Positions 21,405-32,568 of a DNA stretch of 64,000 nt are shown piece by piece. This DNA comes from Lampris incognitus (taxonomy: Eukaryota; Chordata; Actinopteri; Lampriformes; Lampridae): positions 55,269,457 to 55,333,456 of the forward strand of contig NC_079215.1 of assembly GCF_029633865.1 (NCBI RefSeq), given 5' to 3'. The position numbers and the translations under genes were made by a program. Every line of letters begins with the position of its first letter. Positions within the stretch are counted from its first letter, which is position 1. The notes under the pieces are model-generated. The model did no database searches, had not been told where the DNA came from, and saw only the letters and a list, made by a program, of their open reading frames with translations.

Positions 21405-22275
21405 GCAATGGTGATGGACAGGTTGACGGATGAGATCAGGCCGGAGTCTCCGTGGATTGTCATGGTTGCAGATGACATTGTGATCTGTAGCGAGAGTAGG
21501 GTGCAGGTGGAGGAGAGCCTGGAGAGGTGGAGGTATGCACTGGGGAGAAGAGGAATGAAAGTCAGTAGGAGCAAGACGGAATACCTATGTGTGAATGAGA
21601 GGAGGGACAGTGGAATGGTGAGGATGCAAAGAATAGAGGTGATGAAGGAGTATGAGTTCAAATACTTGGAGCCAACTGTTCAAAGTAACGGGGAGTGCAG
21701 TAGAGAGGTGAAGAAGAGAGTGCAGGCAGGGTGGAGTGGGTGGAGAAGAGTGTCAGGAGTGACTTGTGACAGGAGGGTACCAGCAAGAGTTAAAGGGAAG
21801 GTTTACAAGATGGTTGTGAGACCAGCTATGTTATATGGTTTGGAGATGGTGGCACTGATGGAAAGACAGGAGGTGGAGCTGGAGGTGGCAGAGGTGAAGA
21901 TGCTGAGATTTTCATTGGGAGTGATGAAGAAGGACAGGATTGGGAACGAGTATATTAGAGGGGCCGCTCAAGTTGGACGGTTTGGAGACAAAGCAAGAGA
22001 GGCAAGATTGAGATGGTTTGGACATGTGTGGAGGAGAGATGCTGGGTATATTGGGAGAAGGATGCTGAATATGGAGCTGCCAGGGAAGAGGAGAAGAGGA
22101 AGGCCAAAGAGGAGGTTTATGGATGTGGTGAGAGAGGACATGAAGGTGGCTGGCATGAGCATGACAGAGGAAGATGCAGAGGACAGGAAGAGATGGAAAT
22201 GGATGATCCGCTGTAGCGACCCCTAACGGCAGCAGCCTAAAGTAACAGTAGTAGTAGTAGTAGTAGTAGTAGTAG
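21405..22275 (+). mobile_element. RTE LINE, young 5'-truncated copy with an open ORF2 C-terminus
   Basis: A single frame of 272 codons (21408-22226) is uninterrupted. It includes the YADD-equivalent segment VADDIVICSESR, then GMKVSRSKTEYLCVNER, LRWFGHVWRRDAGYIGRRML and GRPKRRFMDVVREDMK, and ends CSDP. An (AGT)n tail follows at 22238-22275. The intact frame makes this the youngest RTE insertion in the window. Similar pieces occur at 3.5, 7.5, 25.6, 36.0, 39.5, 40.0 and 49.6 kb. Confidence 0.9.
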
Positions 22276-22289
22276 ATTGCATTTTCACA

Positions 22290-24240
22290 TTCCTTCGTCC
22301 ACCATAGTACAATTTTCTTTTTATGTGTACCTCCTTTTTTTATTTGTTTCCAGCCCCCAGAATGGCTTCACAAACAGAAAGATTTAATTTATCAACATCT
22401 TGATTAACATCCACTTTTTGCATTTATCACTAATCTGCTTAAACTTTTTCACAATTAGCACTCTTGAAAACTCAACACAATCCTCCTGTTTCATACTCTT
22501 CTCAATTCAACCGTACTTCAGTTAGTATAGTGGTCACTTCCTCCTGTTGTTTCTTTTAAAATTTCCCAAATTCAAATCCTTGCCACTGTTTCAGATACTA
22601 AAGTAAGACCTATGGCTGATTCTGTACCATTTCTATGTATTATCAATTCTTGTAACATTTCTGTTACTGAGGCATACTAGAGTTTTGATTTCCATTAGTT
22701 CTTCAATTACCTCTCTATTTCCATCATATCCCATAATATAATATGAGCATTAAAAACTCCACAACAAATAACTTTTCCTTTTGGGTCTACAGCGAGTTCA
22801 TCCAGTAATTCTAATGGAGGTTTGCAGGGATTGTAAATGTTAACTATTTTGATAATGCAATCTTTTGTTCAAACTTCAATTACTACAAATTCCCAATCTT
22901 TCCCTTCCCCCAATACTCTATATTTTATTCCTTGCTTCACAAACATTACACAGCTACCTCCACTGCCCTCTACTCCATCTCTGCGCATACTATCACAGCA
23001 TTTATTTACAAAATCCAATGTTGGCTTAAGTCAAGTTTCTTGAATACCTATAATTTCTGAGATCTTTAAGAATTCCCTTAAATTCTTGACCATTTGCTAT
23101 CAAACTCAGTGTGTTCCACTGAAGAATAATCCTTTCTCCAAGAACCCCAGTTTCCCATCTGCCTCAAGCCTTTTGCTGATCTGTTCCCATTCCTTCCTGT
23201 CCTTGCACTCGCTTCACTGCTTCAGTATGATTTATGTGGGTTACCTGTTATCACTTGTTGAATTTCCACTGCTCTTTTCTTTACTTCCCAACACACATAT
23301 GTCACATTGTGTTGGCCACCACAACGACATTTAGCCTGCACATTGATCACCTCCGAATTTCCCATATCTGGCATTTGTAACATCGAAGCTGAGGAGTAAG
23401 AGCTGACTGGGAAACTCATGCAGCCAAAGTCCTGAAACTCAAGAAAAACTGAAAACTTCCATCTCTTTCACCATTCATTGTTTTTAGCAATCTCTTTATT
23501 CTGCTTACCTCGCATCCACAAATCTTCGTTTTGAGTCTTTCCAGATCCTCATCAATGGGAATGCCAGTTATCACTTCCAGAGCAACTTCATTCTCAACCA
23601 GAACTCTTCTTTTACACACTGCTTCTTTTTGCAAATAGTTTCAATACAAAAACCCTTGTCTCTGTTCTTCATTACTACGTTAAACCATCAAGTTTACATC
23701 ATGGAGAATCTTGCCCATTTCCACTTCCCCTATCTTCTTTTTCAGCTCCCCAGACAACGCTATTGGACCTCACCTTTTCAGCTTCCTTTTTGAATTTAAG
23801 TATTATTTTAAAATCCCCCCTCTCTAACCTTCTGCAAGAAAACCGGTTACCATCACCTGAACTTGTCTCCTCTGAGCATCTTTTACTGCTCTGACTAGCA
23901 GACGCTCTTGTAAGATTCGACTTAGAGACGAGAGAGACATTGGTTGTAAACGAACTCTTTACTTAGAACTTAGCAAAGTCAGGATACTCAGCCATCAGGC
24001 TACATCTGCGTTTCTTCCAGTTCGGCTCATACTTAACATTACTTCCTAGTCTCGCCTCGCGAGAGCCCCCCCCCCATCAAAGACTAACCAGAGCGCATGC
24101 GCATTAACATAAGTCCCAATACATTACAGCTCTGACATTAGCTCGCCTCATATTTGCCTCACTTTATAAAGTTTATTTATTATTACTTCGCCCTTTTCCT
24201 CCGTCCGGTCATCAAATTCCATATCGTCATCTTCTACCTG
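22290..24240 (-). mobile_element. I/Nimb-clade LINE, ORF1 and endonuclease part, decayed
   Basis: Minus-strand readings give ORF1 segments (ALEVITGIPIDEDLERLKTK, a CCHC-like knuckle CRCGGQHN near 23330). Below 23110 they give an APE endonuclease: IQETWLKPTLDFV, IVNIYNPCKPPLELLDEL, ICCGVFNAH and LMEIKTLVCL. The order fits the I group (Nimb-like). Many stops and frameshifts mark an old copy. A solo LTR (23909-24128) is inserted in its upstream part. Confidence 0.7.
23909..24128. mobile_element. Solo LTR with 5-bp target duplication
   Basis: 220 bp beginning TGTAAGATTCGAC and ending AATACATTACA, flanked by GCTCT on both sides (23904-23908 and 24129-24133). It interrupts the I-type LINE. The family (Gypsy, BEL or ERV) cannot be told without the internal region. 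Confidence 0.65.
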
Positions 24241-24448
24241 CGTTTTCGTCCCAATCCAGTATATGTCGACCGCCAAATCGAAACCCAACAATCGTGTAAC
24301 CGGTTATTTTCTTGCCCGGTGCGGGATTCGATACTGGGTGTACTGCACCACAAGGCGACGTCACTAACCGCTCGGCTAAAGGGTCAGACCCGTTAGCTAG
24401 GGGCTAACGTGTCTTATTAGTAGTTTACAGTCGTCGCCCTCGCCGGAA

Positions 24449-25200
24449 GCGATATTATGAACCCTACATAGCCCTCGCCAAAATCCCGTACCCTGTCCCA
24501 AATCTCGCGAACGGACGCCGGATTTCCGCTGCGTTGCTAAGGAAACAATCAACTATCAACTCGGTGCGAAGCAAAGCTAACGTTAGCTACCTTCAATTTT
24601 GTAATTTTGTATTTTTCGCAATTTTGGACAGCTGGCTGCTTTTGTAATTTTGGACTGCTGGCTGTCAACAACAGAACGGAGGTAAGTAACGTTAGTTGTC
24701 TGAAAATGAACATATATCTAATAAATAGACTTTCTCACATTTAAGAAAGCTTACATTGAGTATTACATCACGACAGAGTCAAATATGTCATCTTCCTGAG
24801 GGTGGCGCTAATGTGCAAGAGCTGAAGGTGGCGCTAATGTGTAAGACTTGTAAAAGTCATATTACTACAATATAGGAGCTCGTTTTGTTTGTAGTCATGA
24901 TAAGGGGTGAAGTATCCTATGCTCAAACGTGGAGCAAGCAAAGATTGAGTTAAAAACGTTAATGTTGATTGTGGATAACTTAGACAGGTTAAATTGTGGG
25001 TGTACGAGCAAGCAAAGATTGAGTTAAAAACGTTAATGTTGATTGTGGATAACTTAGACAGGTTAAATTGTGGGTGTACAGCGTTTCCTTGATGAGCGCT
25101 AACCCCATAACAACATATTTTCGCGTTGCTACGGTGGCGCACACGTGACAAAGCCAGAAACGGGATTTTGGCGAGGCCTATGTAGGGTTCATAATATCGC
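24449..25200. mobile_element. Mutator-like MITE nested in the miniature LTR element
   Basis: Terminal inverted repeats of about 40 bp begin GCGATATTATGAACCCTACA at each end, with one visible mismatch. The flanking 9-bp sequences TCGCCGGAA and TCCCCGGAA match at eight of nine positions and equal the uninterrupted site in the copy at 2.54 kb. A 9-bp duplication with long inverted repeats points to the Mutator/MULE superfamily. There is no transposase frame. Confidence 0.75.
24932..25079 (+). repeat. Perfect 74-bp tandem duplication
   Basis: 24932-25005 is repeated exactly at 25006-25079 (unit begins GAGCAAGCAAAGATTGAG). It lies inside the MITE. Confidence 0.95.
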
Positions 25201-25540
25201 TCCCCGGAAGCGCGCCCTCACGCTTTGTTCTTCCCGCGCTCCGAAGAGACTTCTGAGGATCTGCACACTTCCGGATCCCACCGTTGCCACCAATGTAACC
25301 GGTTACTTTCTTGCCCGGTGCGGGATTCGATACGAGGTGTACTGCACCACAAGGCGACGTCACTAACCGCTCGGCTAAAGGGTAAGACCCGTTAGCTAGG
25401 GACTAACGTGTCTAATTAGTAGTTTACAATCGTAATCAAGAAGCCAAATGAAATAAAATAAAGCAATCGTCACGTTGTTTCCGTTCCAGTTCCTCACACT
25501 TCCGTTCGCAATTTTTTTCACGTTAACCAAATAGACGAAC

Positions 25541-25625
25541 TTCCATCCATCCATCCATCATCCGAGCCGCTTATCCTGCTCTCAGGGTCGCGGGGATGCT
25601 GGAGCCCATCCCAGCAGTCACTGAC
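25541..25625 (-). mobile_element. SINE family Z tail fragment
   Basis: (CATC)n followed by GAGCCGCTTATCCTGCTCTC and GGTCGCGGGGATGCTGGAGC, the inverted 3' end of the repeat seen in full at 20461. Confidence 0.7.
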
Positions 25626-25638
25626 GAACACTGTTTCG

Positions 25639-25857
25639 CATCTACTACTACTACTACTTCCGGCTGCTCCCGTTAGGGGTCGCCATCGCGAATAATCCGT
25701 TTCCATCGTGTCCTGTCCTCTGCATCTTGCGCTGTCACACCAGCCAGCTGCATGTCCTCCCTCAACCGCATCCATAAATGTTGATGGCAGATCCGATGGG
25801 GTGTAGGCACGGAAGTAGCCGTGATCCATAAACCTCCTCTTTGGCCTGTGAGAGAGG
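25639..25857 (-). mobile_element. RTE LINE 3' end fragment
   Basis: (CTA)n, then TTCCGGCTGCTCCCGTTAGG and CATGTCCTCCCTCAAC, is the inverted 3' end of the RTE family. It is interrupted internally by unrelated bases and joined at the right to the promoter remnant. Confidence 0.75.
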
Positions 25858-26045
25858 GGGGGGGCTATATCGCCACCGCCAGTCCGGAGGACCAAACTTA
25901 CCCAGCAGCGTAGTGGCGGGTCTTATATTGGTTAAATTTTACGTCAACGTTTATTATTCCTGCTTGTTTTCTTAAAGAAACTACAACTATAAAATGTTCT
26001 AATACAAACCAAGTGTTTATGTTCTCTGCAGACAGATAGACAGGT
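25858..26045 (-). repeat. Third remnant of the duplicated ZNF318-like promoter
   Basis: ATCGCCACCGCCAGTCCGGA, then AACTACAACTATAAAATGTT and TATGTTCTCTGCAGACAGAT, align with about 2000-2225 of copy A and 16160-16380 of copy B in the same orientation and order. No coding exon follows it. It is either a third, deleted duplicate or a repeat that was part of the original promoter. Confidence 0.55.
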
Positions 26046-26260
26046 AGAAAATTATCCAATCCTAAAAAACAGCCCCCCCCACCCCCCCAGGAATTGTCTG
26101 GAGGTAAGCGTGTGCAAGCATTAATACTGACAGATAATGGCACATTTTTTATTGCGGTTTTCCTGAAGAAGGAAAAAAAATCAACAGCAAAATTCTTTTT
26201 AAGGGGAGGGTATGCGTGTGGTAGAGGGGTGGGGGCCAGTCCTACCCATCAGATAAACAA

Positions 26261-26395
26261 TGTAAACTAGTAATAAGACACGTTAGCCCCTAGGTAACGG
26301 CTCTGACCCTTCAGCCGAGCGGTTAGTGATGTCGCCTTGTGGCGCAGTACATCCCGTATCGAATCCCGCACCGGGCAAGAAAATAACCGGTTACA
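26261..26395 (+). mobile_element. Solo LTR, miniature LTR family 1
   Basis: 135 bp, TGTAAACTAG to CCGGTTACA, with ACAA duplicated at 26257-26260 and 26396-26399. Confidence 0.85.
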
Positions 26396-26399
26396 ACAA

Positions 26400-27388
26400 T
26401 ATTATCTTGTTACAATGAATAAGAATAAAAAAGTGTTCTATTTGTAGCAAGTGTGTTTTTACTACTATTATTCATCTGCTATAGTTCCAAAAAAGAAAGT
26501 GATTCAATTCGACAATGGAAGACGGGACAGTTCAAACCTTTTGTGTCAATCAAAATCCCTCAGAAAGGTTATTCCAGAACTGGCTCATTGTATTATGGAT
26601 TATTTTTTCCAAAATGCCGTTTCTAATCCTAGTGTGAAATTATTAATAAGAAGAAGAAATTACAAGGTAAATGAAGCACACAGAAAAGCCTTTATAGTGT
26701 TACCATACCATGTTATTGTGCTATAGATACAAACTGAGGCAGGGATAACAAAACATACAAAATGACAGAAAATCTGAAAACTAAAAGTTGCACTTGCAGA
26801 GTAAGATCTCCTCTCAAAAATTGCTTCACACGTGCCATTTATACTCAAAACTACATAAATTTGGACCGTGAGGGAACCGCTTTTTTTCCAAGATTCAGTT
26901 TTATTTTGGTTAGCCTTCCACTTTATCATTGCATATTTTTACAGTTGTCTAAACTGCAAAATGGAATTCACAACCTTGCAGCTCCAACTCACACAAAATG
27001 GTGGCACTCAAAAAGTGCATTCCGACAGAAAAGGCCTGTGTCGATTCATAATGGAGGCAAGGATTCAAAGTCTCTAATCAGCTAGCTAAGGTAACACTCC
27101 AGGGTTATTTTTGTGAACAAGGGCGCATTTTATACTGGTGTTGACAGTGCTTCTTGTCTAGCGATTGAGTGCCGCACTAGGTGACCTCCACTATATCGTG
27201 AGCCGATGTTTCTTTAAGTTCAGAATTTTATCTCAGGGGCTTCTCTGATACTCTGCTGGTCTTCTTTCAACTTCGGTTCAAGCAGCCTTAGTTGGATTAA
27301 TCCGTTTCTTCCACCCCTTATCTGCCCTTGCTCCCTGGCCATCAACGGCTGCCTGGAAGAATGAGTTCAAGCTTTTAACATAATCTTA
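26400..27388. other. Intergenic or intronic, no gene seen
   Basis: AT-rich, with no recognisable exon, RNA gene or known repeat. Confidence 0.5.
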
Positions 27389-27394
27389 ACCAAT

Positions 27395-30300
27395 GGTATT
27401 CAACCATGTGCCATGGAGGGCCATGTGTATGTAGGTTTTCATTCCAAACTGACATGTTGAGTTCACTGGTTAGTTCTCTCCAGTCTGCTTAAGGCGGCAG
27501 TAGACAACTTTTTTGCTTTAACTTATGAAGTAAATGTTGATTGCACAGTGTAATGGCTATAGAATTATGAGACCATCTCCATTAAGATTGGTTCCCTATA
27601 AGCCTCGCTTCCATTGTGAAATTCTGCCCGCCACCGGGCACGATCTCACAGGAAAATGAAGGCTTGATTTACAGCACAAAGGAAGTGCGTCATCCATTGC
27701 ACAACCAAAATAGGGAGAGGGTAGCGCTTTTGTTTTCCCAAGGTAGCTATCCCCGGTAGCAGAAATGGTGGATGGTGGAACAACCGAAGTGACACTAGAA
27801 ATTCCTGGGCTAGAGAAAGAGAACCATGTTGATGGAGGAGGTAAAGAAGGCGAAGATGGAGAGTGGTAGAAACGGAGGTAAAACAAGACTGAACCTTGGA
27901 TGGGCATTCACTTGATGGCGAGAGCTCCAAACAGACATTCAGTTAGCTTTCTTTCTAATGGATCAGCAAGTAACAACCTGCCTACTTATTAATATTAACA
28001 GATGTTTTACTTTGCCTTATTGACCCCTCAGGTCATCGACAGATTATCTCAGTGAATTGTCTGTGGTATTATCCTCTCTTGTAAATTTGATAGGGCCATT
28101 ATAGTTGGTGATTTTAACATTCACATTGATAATCCTTTTAATTCAGTTGTCATAATTTTTTTAAAAACATTTCTAAATCTTTTAACCTTGTGCAGCATGT
28201 CACTGGCCCCACACATAACCGTGGGTACACCCTTGATTTAGTTTTCACCCTGACCATCCTTAATTTTCTGAGTAAGATTGATTTTGTCTCTGACCATAAA
28301 TGTATTACCTTTGATGCTTCTTCACCACCTGCTACAATATCTTGGAAACGTATAATTCACTCTCGCATCTTTAATAAGCAGTCTGCAGCCATGTTTTTTA
28401 GTTGCTTTTCCAGTCTGGCCAACTGCCCTCCTCACTTCGCCAACATTAATGATTTGTGCACATCTGCCCTTGATTTGTTTTGGGGCTCCATATACTTCCA
28501 GGGCTGTCCCAGTTATTAACACAACCCCTTGGATCAATGAAAAAAGAAAAAGAAAAAAGGGAATATAGGAAGGCCAGATGGAGATAATCTAATCTTGAAG
28601 TTCATCAACTCCATATTAAGGAATTATCAAATTTGAAGCAAACTATTAAAGGTCTGAGAGTTACTTACTTCTCTGACTTGATTGATAGTAATAAACATAA
28701 CCCTAGGTTTCTGTTTAGTACTATCAATGAGCTTGTGAATCCCTCTCTTCCTACCATTTTTGCCTGTTCTGCTAATGACTGTGAAAATTTTCATCTTTGT
28801 TGACAAGATGAACGGTCTAAGGTCCAATTTTATCCTAACTGTCTCCCCTTGCCCCTATCAGCAATCTGATTTTAAGGTCAGAATGTTCTCCCATTTCTCT
28901 AGTTCCTTGTAAATACCGTGGCCCTTATGTGCTCCTCCTCCAGTTCCTATGACATAGTTCTGACAAAATTTTCAAAATCCATCCTCCCTGGCTTAGGTCC
29001 CAGCCTGCTCTCTATCATCAACTGCTCACTCATACCCAGGTCTGTACCTTACTATTAAAATTGCCGGTGTTCAGCCCATCCTCAAAAAAAAAACAAAAAA
29101 AAAACCCTCTCTCGATCTGGCAAGGGTAGAGAATTATAGACCGATTTCCAAACTTTCTTTTTTTATCCAAAATCTTTGGAAAAAAAATGGTTGACCAAGT
29201 CCTGCAGCTGACTGAGGGTCATAACATTTTTGATAAATTTCAATCCAGCTTTCGTCAGAAGCATAGCACTGAGACTGCATTACTATTGACATTCTTATGC
29301 ATACTGATAAAGGTGAATATGTTTATTCTTCTAGATTTAATTGCTGCCTTTGATACCATCGATCATGCCATCTTCATTGATAGGTTGGAGAACTGGGTTG
29401 GCATTTCTGGTACAGCATTGAATTGGTTTCATTCTTATCTAATAGATATTTTACTGTTTGAATTACAATCTTGTCAGCTACCCTGTGTGGAGTCCCTCAG
29501 GAGTCTGTCTTTGGGCCAATCCTCTTCTCTTTATACATGCTTAGTCACTTTCAAGACATGTCATACCACTGGTATGCCGATGATACTCAGATCTATTTAT
29601 CTGTCAAACCCAATAACCTGAATCAACTGTCTTCCCTCCATGATTGCTTAGCTGCCACCAAAAACTGGATGTCCCTTAATTTCCTCCATCTAAACCCCGA
29701 CAAAACTGAAGTTCTCTTAATTGGTCCTGAGAACTTTGCCACTGCAGTTGATCAGTTTATTGGTCCACTTCATTCAAACGTCAAACATCCCGCTAAAAAG
29801 CTTGGTATCATCTTTGACCAAAATGTCTTTTGATCATCATGTTACTAAACTTTTCCAATCCTGTTTTCTTCAACTAAGAAATATTGCAAAAATCAGAAAT
29901 ATTTTGCCTTTCAAGGATATTGAAAAATTGACTTTCATTTTCTCCCGTCTAGATTACTGTAACTGCCTCTACTCTTGTCTCAACCAAGCTACTTTAAATC
30001 GTCTACAATTGGTTCAGAATGCAGCTGCTAGACTACTAATTAGAACTAGCCGTAGGTCCCATATTACCCCTATTTTTGCATCCCTCCACTGGTTTCCTGT
30101 AAAATTCAGAATAATCTGTAAGATCTAATTGATTACATTTAAAATACTGCATGAGCTTGCCCGCAGTTACATTTCTGATCTCATTCCACTTCCTGACCAC
30201 TCTGATCCTCAAAGCTTGGTCTTTTATCCATCCCCCACTCCAACTGCAAAACAAAAGGTGACTGCGCCTTTGCAGTTTTAGCCCCAAGCTCCTGGAATAA

Positions 30301-30843
30301 TCTTCCCCAATCCATTAGATTTGCTTAAGCTTTGGACTGTTTTAAGCGGCTTCTAAAAACCCATCTTTTCAGGCAAGCCTTTTTATAGATCCCCATCCCT
30401 GCCTTCTGTTTTGGTTCGTTTTTAATGTAGTCTCTTACTCCCTGTGCCATGTTTTATATTCATTCAATTTATTTTATATATTTACTCATATTTTCTGTTT
30501 TGAGTGTAAAGCACTTTGTAACTGTGTTTTTAAAAGTGCTATATCAATAAATTTTTTCTTAATTATAGTGCAGAGATCGAGGTTTCTAGTTCAAATTGGG
30601 ATTCTTATGGTCGTTTCTTGCTTTGAACAGTAGCATGGTTGCTAATAAACAGACAGCAATCCAGATGACTTTGTGACAGCAGCACAAACATTAATACCAC
30701 TTGGAAACCTTGGGGGGGGGGGTATGAAAAGTTGTCGACTGCAGGTTTAAAGGTGTGTTAATCAATGAGATCAGCTGGTGTAGTGTTGGGTTGGGGCGAA
30801 AACCTGAATACACATGGCACGCTGTGGCACATTAATGAATACC
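27395..30843. mobile_element. Inverted-repeat DNA transposon split by an L2 LINE
   Basis: The left end reads GGTATTCAACCATGTGCCAT and GCCATGTGTATGTAGGTTTTC. The complement of the right end reads GGTATTCATTAATGTGCCAC and GCCATGTGTATTCAGGTTTTC, and similarity continues for over 100 bp to GCAGTMGACAACTTTT. ACCAAT flanks both ends (27389-27394 and 30844-30849). The interior holds non-repeat sequence at 27560-28000 and 30570-30700 and an L2 LINE between. The superfamily is not certain; no transposase is recognised. Confidence 0.6.
28000..30565 (+). mobile_element. L2-type LINE, endonuclease to 3' end, decayed
   Basis: In order: an endonuclease part (VGDFNIHIDN near 28095, NRGYTLDLVFT at 28220), RT (FQSSFRQKHSTETALLL, ILLDLIAAFDTIDH, GVPQESVFGPILFSLYML, WYADDTQIYL), and the C-terminus (FSRLDYCNCLYSCLNQ, LVQNAAARLLIRTSRRSH). 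The 3' end, AAAGCACTTTGTAACTGTG with TATATCAATAAATT, is characteristic of fish L2. There are numerous frameshifts and stops. It is the most complete L2 in the window. Confidence 0.85.
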
Positions 30844-30859
30844 ACCAATCTAAAATAAA

Positions 30860-31005
30860 CGTCTCTTGGGCGTTTATTGACAGACTGAAGATGTCACTTA
30901 GTTGAGTGATGAAACATATCTGTCAATAAATGTTGTATCCAGAAGAACTGATTTCAACCTTCTTTGATTTTCTTACCTCGATTATTGAGCATGCATCAAG
31001 ACTTC
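30860..31005 (+). mobile_element. Penelope-like element 3'-terminal fragment
   Basis: Shares GACTGAAGATGTCACTTAGT, TGTCAATAAATGTTGTATCC and TCGATTATTGAGCATGCA-type blocks with 20165-20295 and 42360-42660. Confidence 0.4.
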
Positions 31006-31177
31006 TCTCGGGTGTCATTTAAAAGCATTTTCTGTTCCTTTTTGCCTCTGGTAAACATTTTTACCATCTTATTGATCAAAAAGGAGCTTAGGGAATATCT
31101 AAGTGATTAACATGAAAACTTGTAGAACCTCTTGAGACAAAATATTGCATCAACTCTACAACATTTTATTACATTAC

Positions 31178-32452
31178 CTATTTAGTTTTCACCTCTGTTA
31201 CAGCCTCCTCCTGTTTAGGTTTTTGTGTGTCAATGACATGCAAACAACGGGGCCTTGACAATGTTTTTGAGTTCGTGGTGGTGTTCCCGGGCAGAACTGG
31301 AAAAGGACTTTGTGATGTCAAGCTCAGATTGAGCTGACGAATGCTATTGCATTGTGGTAATATGGGGCTAGGGCCAAAGGCTGGCCTATGAATATTTGAA
31401 AGAGGAACAGTGGGGTAAGGGATGTGCCTGGGCACATGAGGTGGGATTGGAAGGGATCCGCCACCGATCCCCCAGGAAGGAGAAAATGCAGGCGGCGAGC
31501 AGCTGTATGGTGAGTACTGCTTTAGAGGGTAAGTTTGAATCTGGGGTGCAGGGGGTGGTGCGGACATGTATGTAGTAGGATTAATAGAAAATGAGGTGTG
31601 CAATGCTTCAATTGACTTCTGGGACTTGTTTTCATTGACATTACTGTTAACACCAACATAGGACTGTATGGTTTGTGGTACCTCTACTGTGTCCCTTGGA
31701 GTGTCTAAAGAGTCTCTTCTCATAGAAAGATGCTGAGTAAGCGGGGCAAAACTAGATCTGCTCGATGACAAAGATCTGCTGTGACGTCCTGGGGAGAGTG
31801 TGTTCCTTGTCTCCTCCCTCTCTCCCTTAATTTCCCTGCTCTCATTACACTCTTTCTTCCCATATAACCTCTCCTGAATTCGACTTGACATTTGGCCCAG
31901 CTCATCTAGTCCTAAATCCATGCCAATAGCATGCAGCACATCCCGCATCTGCCTGCACTTCTGCTCATCCTCAGGTCTTATTTGTTTCTTCTCCAATACT
32001 AGTGGGGGGGACCTTGATCTGCTGCTTGAGCTAAAATGACCACGTCCTATGTCGTCGCTCCTTTGCAGAGATATTTCATTAGACAGAGAGCATCTTTGAA
32101 AATCCCCAGGGGATCTATTTTGGCTATGATGCTCAATCCTTTGCCCTTCACTGGCTGGATGGCTGGGGTCGTTTCGCAGAGAGGCATCACTCTGGGATCC
32201 CAGGTTTTCACTCCGATGAAACCCCACACAGTGGCCCTTGGGATGCCTGGCACTGCTGCGAGACCAGGAAGTATCTAAATCATCAGCTACCACAGGATCC
32301 CGACTAACTATCTTGGTGAGCATGTCAACATCCACTCCTTTGTTGAGGATGCTGAGGAAACGTTGAAATCCCTTGGCCGCTGTGTTCCGTGGACCAGCTC
32401 TCCCAGTAAGAGCTGGATCCTGACTGGTGACATCACTTTCAGCCTCAACAAC
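31178..32452 (-). CDS. ZNF318-like gene copy C, exon 3 with stop
   Basis: The acceptor (CCGCCCCATTAG) precedes 32452, and phase 0 gives VVEAESDVTSQDP onward. The motif order matches the copy B large exon: GFQRFLSILNKGVDVDMLTK (protein residues about 320-340), SSSSRSRSPP, a helix ending SSRIQERLYGKK (about 460-495), then a Pro/Tyr/Ser-rich region and LSRPRCLHVIDTQKPKQEEA, which echoes the human ZNF318 segment RPNLRVI...KPKQKE. It ends VKTK and a TAG at 31180-31178. A weak donor (GAG then GTGAAA) just before the stop could give another ending. It lacks the basic tail of copy B. Confidence 0.7.
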   Translation of the reverse strand, partial: VVEAESDVTSQDPALTGRAGPRNTAAKGFQRFLSILNKGVDVDMLTKIVSRDPVVADDLDTSWSRSSARHPKGHCVGFHRSENLGSQSDASLRNDPSHPASEGQRIEHHSQNRSPGDFQRCSLSNEISLQRSDDIGRGHFSSSSRSRSPPLVLEKKQIRPEDEQKCRQMRDVLHAIGMDLGLDELGQMSSRIQERLYGKKECNESREIKGEREETRNTLSPGRHSRSLSSSRSSFAPLTQHLSMRRDSLDTPRDTVEVPQTIQSYVGVNSNVNENKSQKSIEALHTSFSINPTTYMSAPPPAPQIQTYPLKQYSPYSCSPPAFSPSWGIGGGSLPIPPHVPRHIPYPTVPLSNIHRPAFGPSPILPQCNSIRQLNLSLTSQSPFPVLPGNTTTNSKTLSRPRCLHVIDTQKPKQEEAVTEVKTK

Positions 32453-32568
32453 CTAATGGGGCGGAAAAAAACGTACAGGCAGAAATTAGCCACCACGCTT
32501 AGACTTTGCATTGGATCAGTTGTCATCTGTCTACTATTCCACGAATTCTAATAAAACAAAACTGAATT

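Larger units (their letters stand above)
24295..25428 (-). mobile_element. Miniature LTR retrotransposon family 1, full length, with nested MITE
   Basis: The two 135-bp LTRs lie at 25294-25428 (5' on the minus strand) and 24295-24429. A 4-bp duplication ATCG lies outside both (24291-24294 and 25429-25432). The primer site TTGGTGGCAACGGTGGGAT follows the 5' LTR, and GAGGGCGACGAC precedes the 3' LTR, as in the copy at 2319. The internal region is swollen by a 752-bp inverted-repeat element. It has no coding capacity and is structurally whole apart from the nested insertion. Confidence 0.85.
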
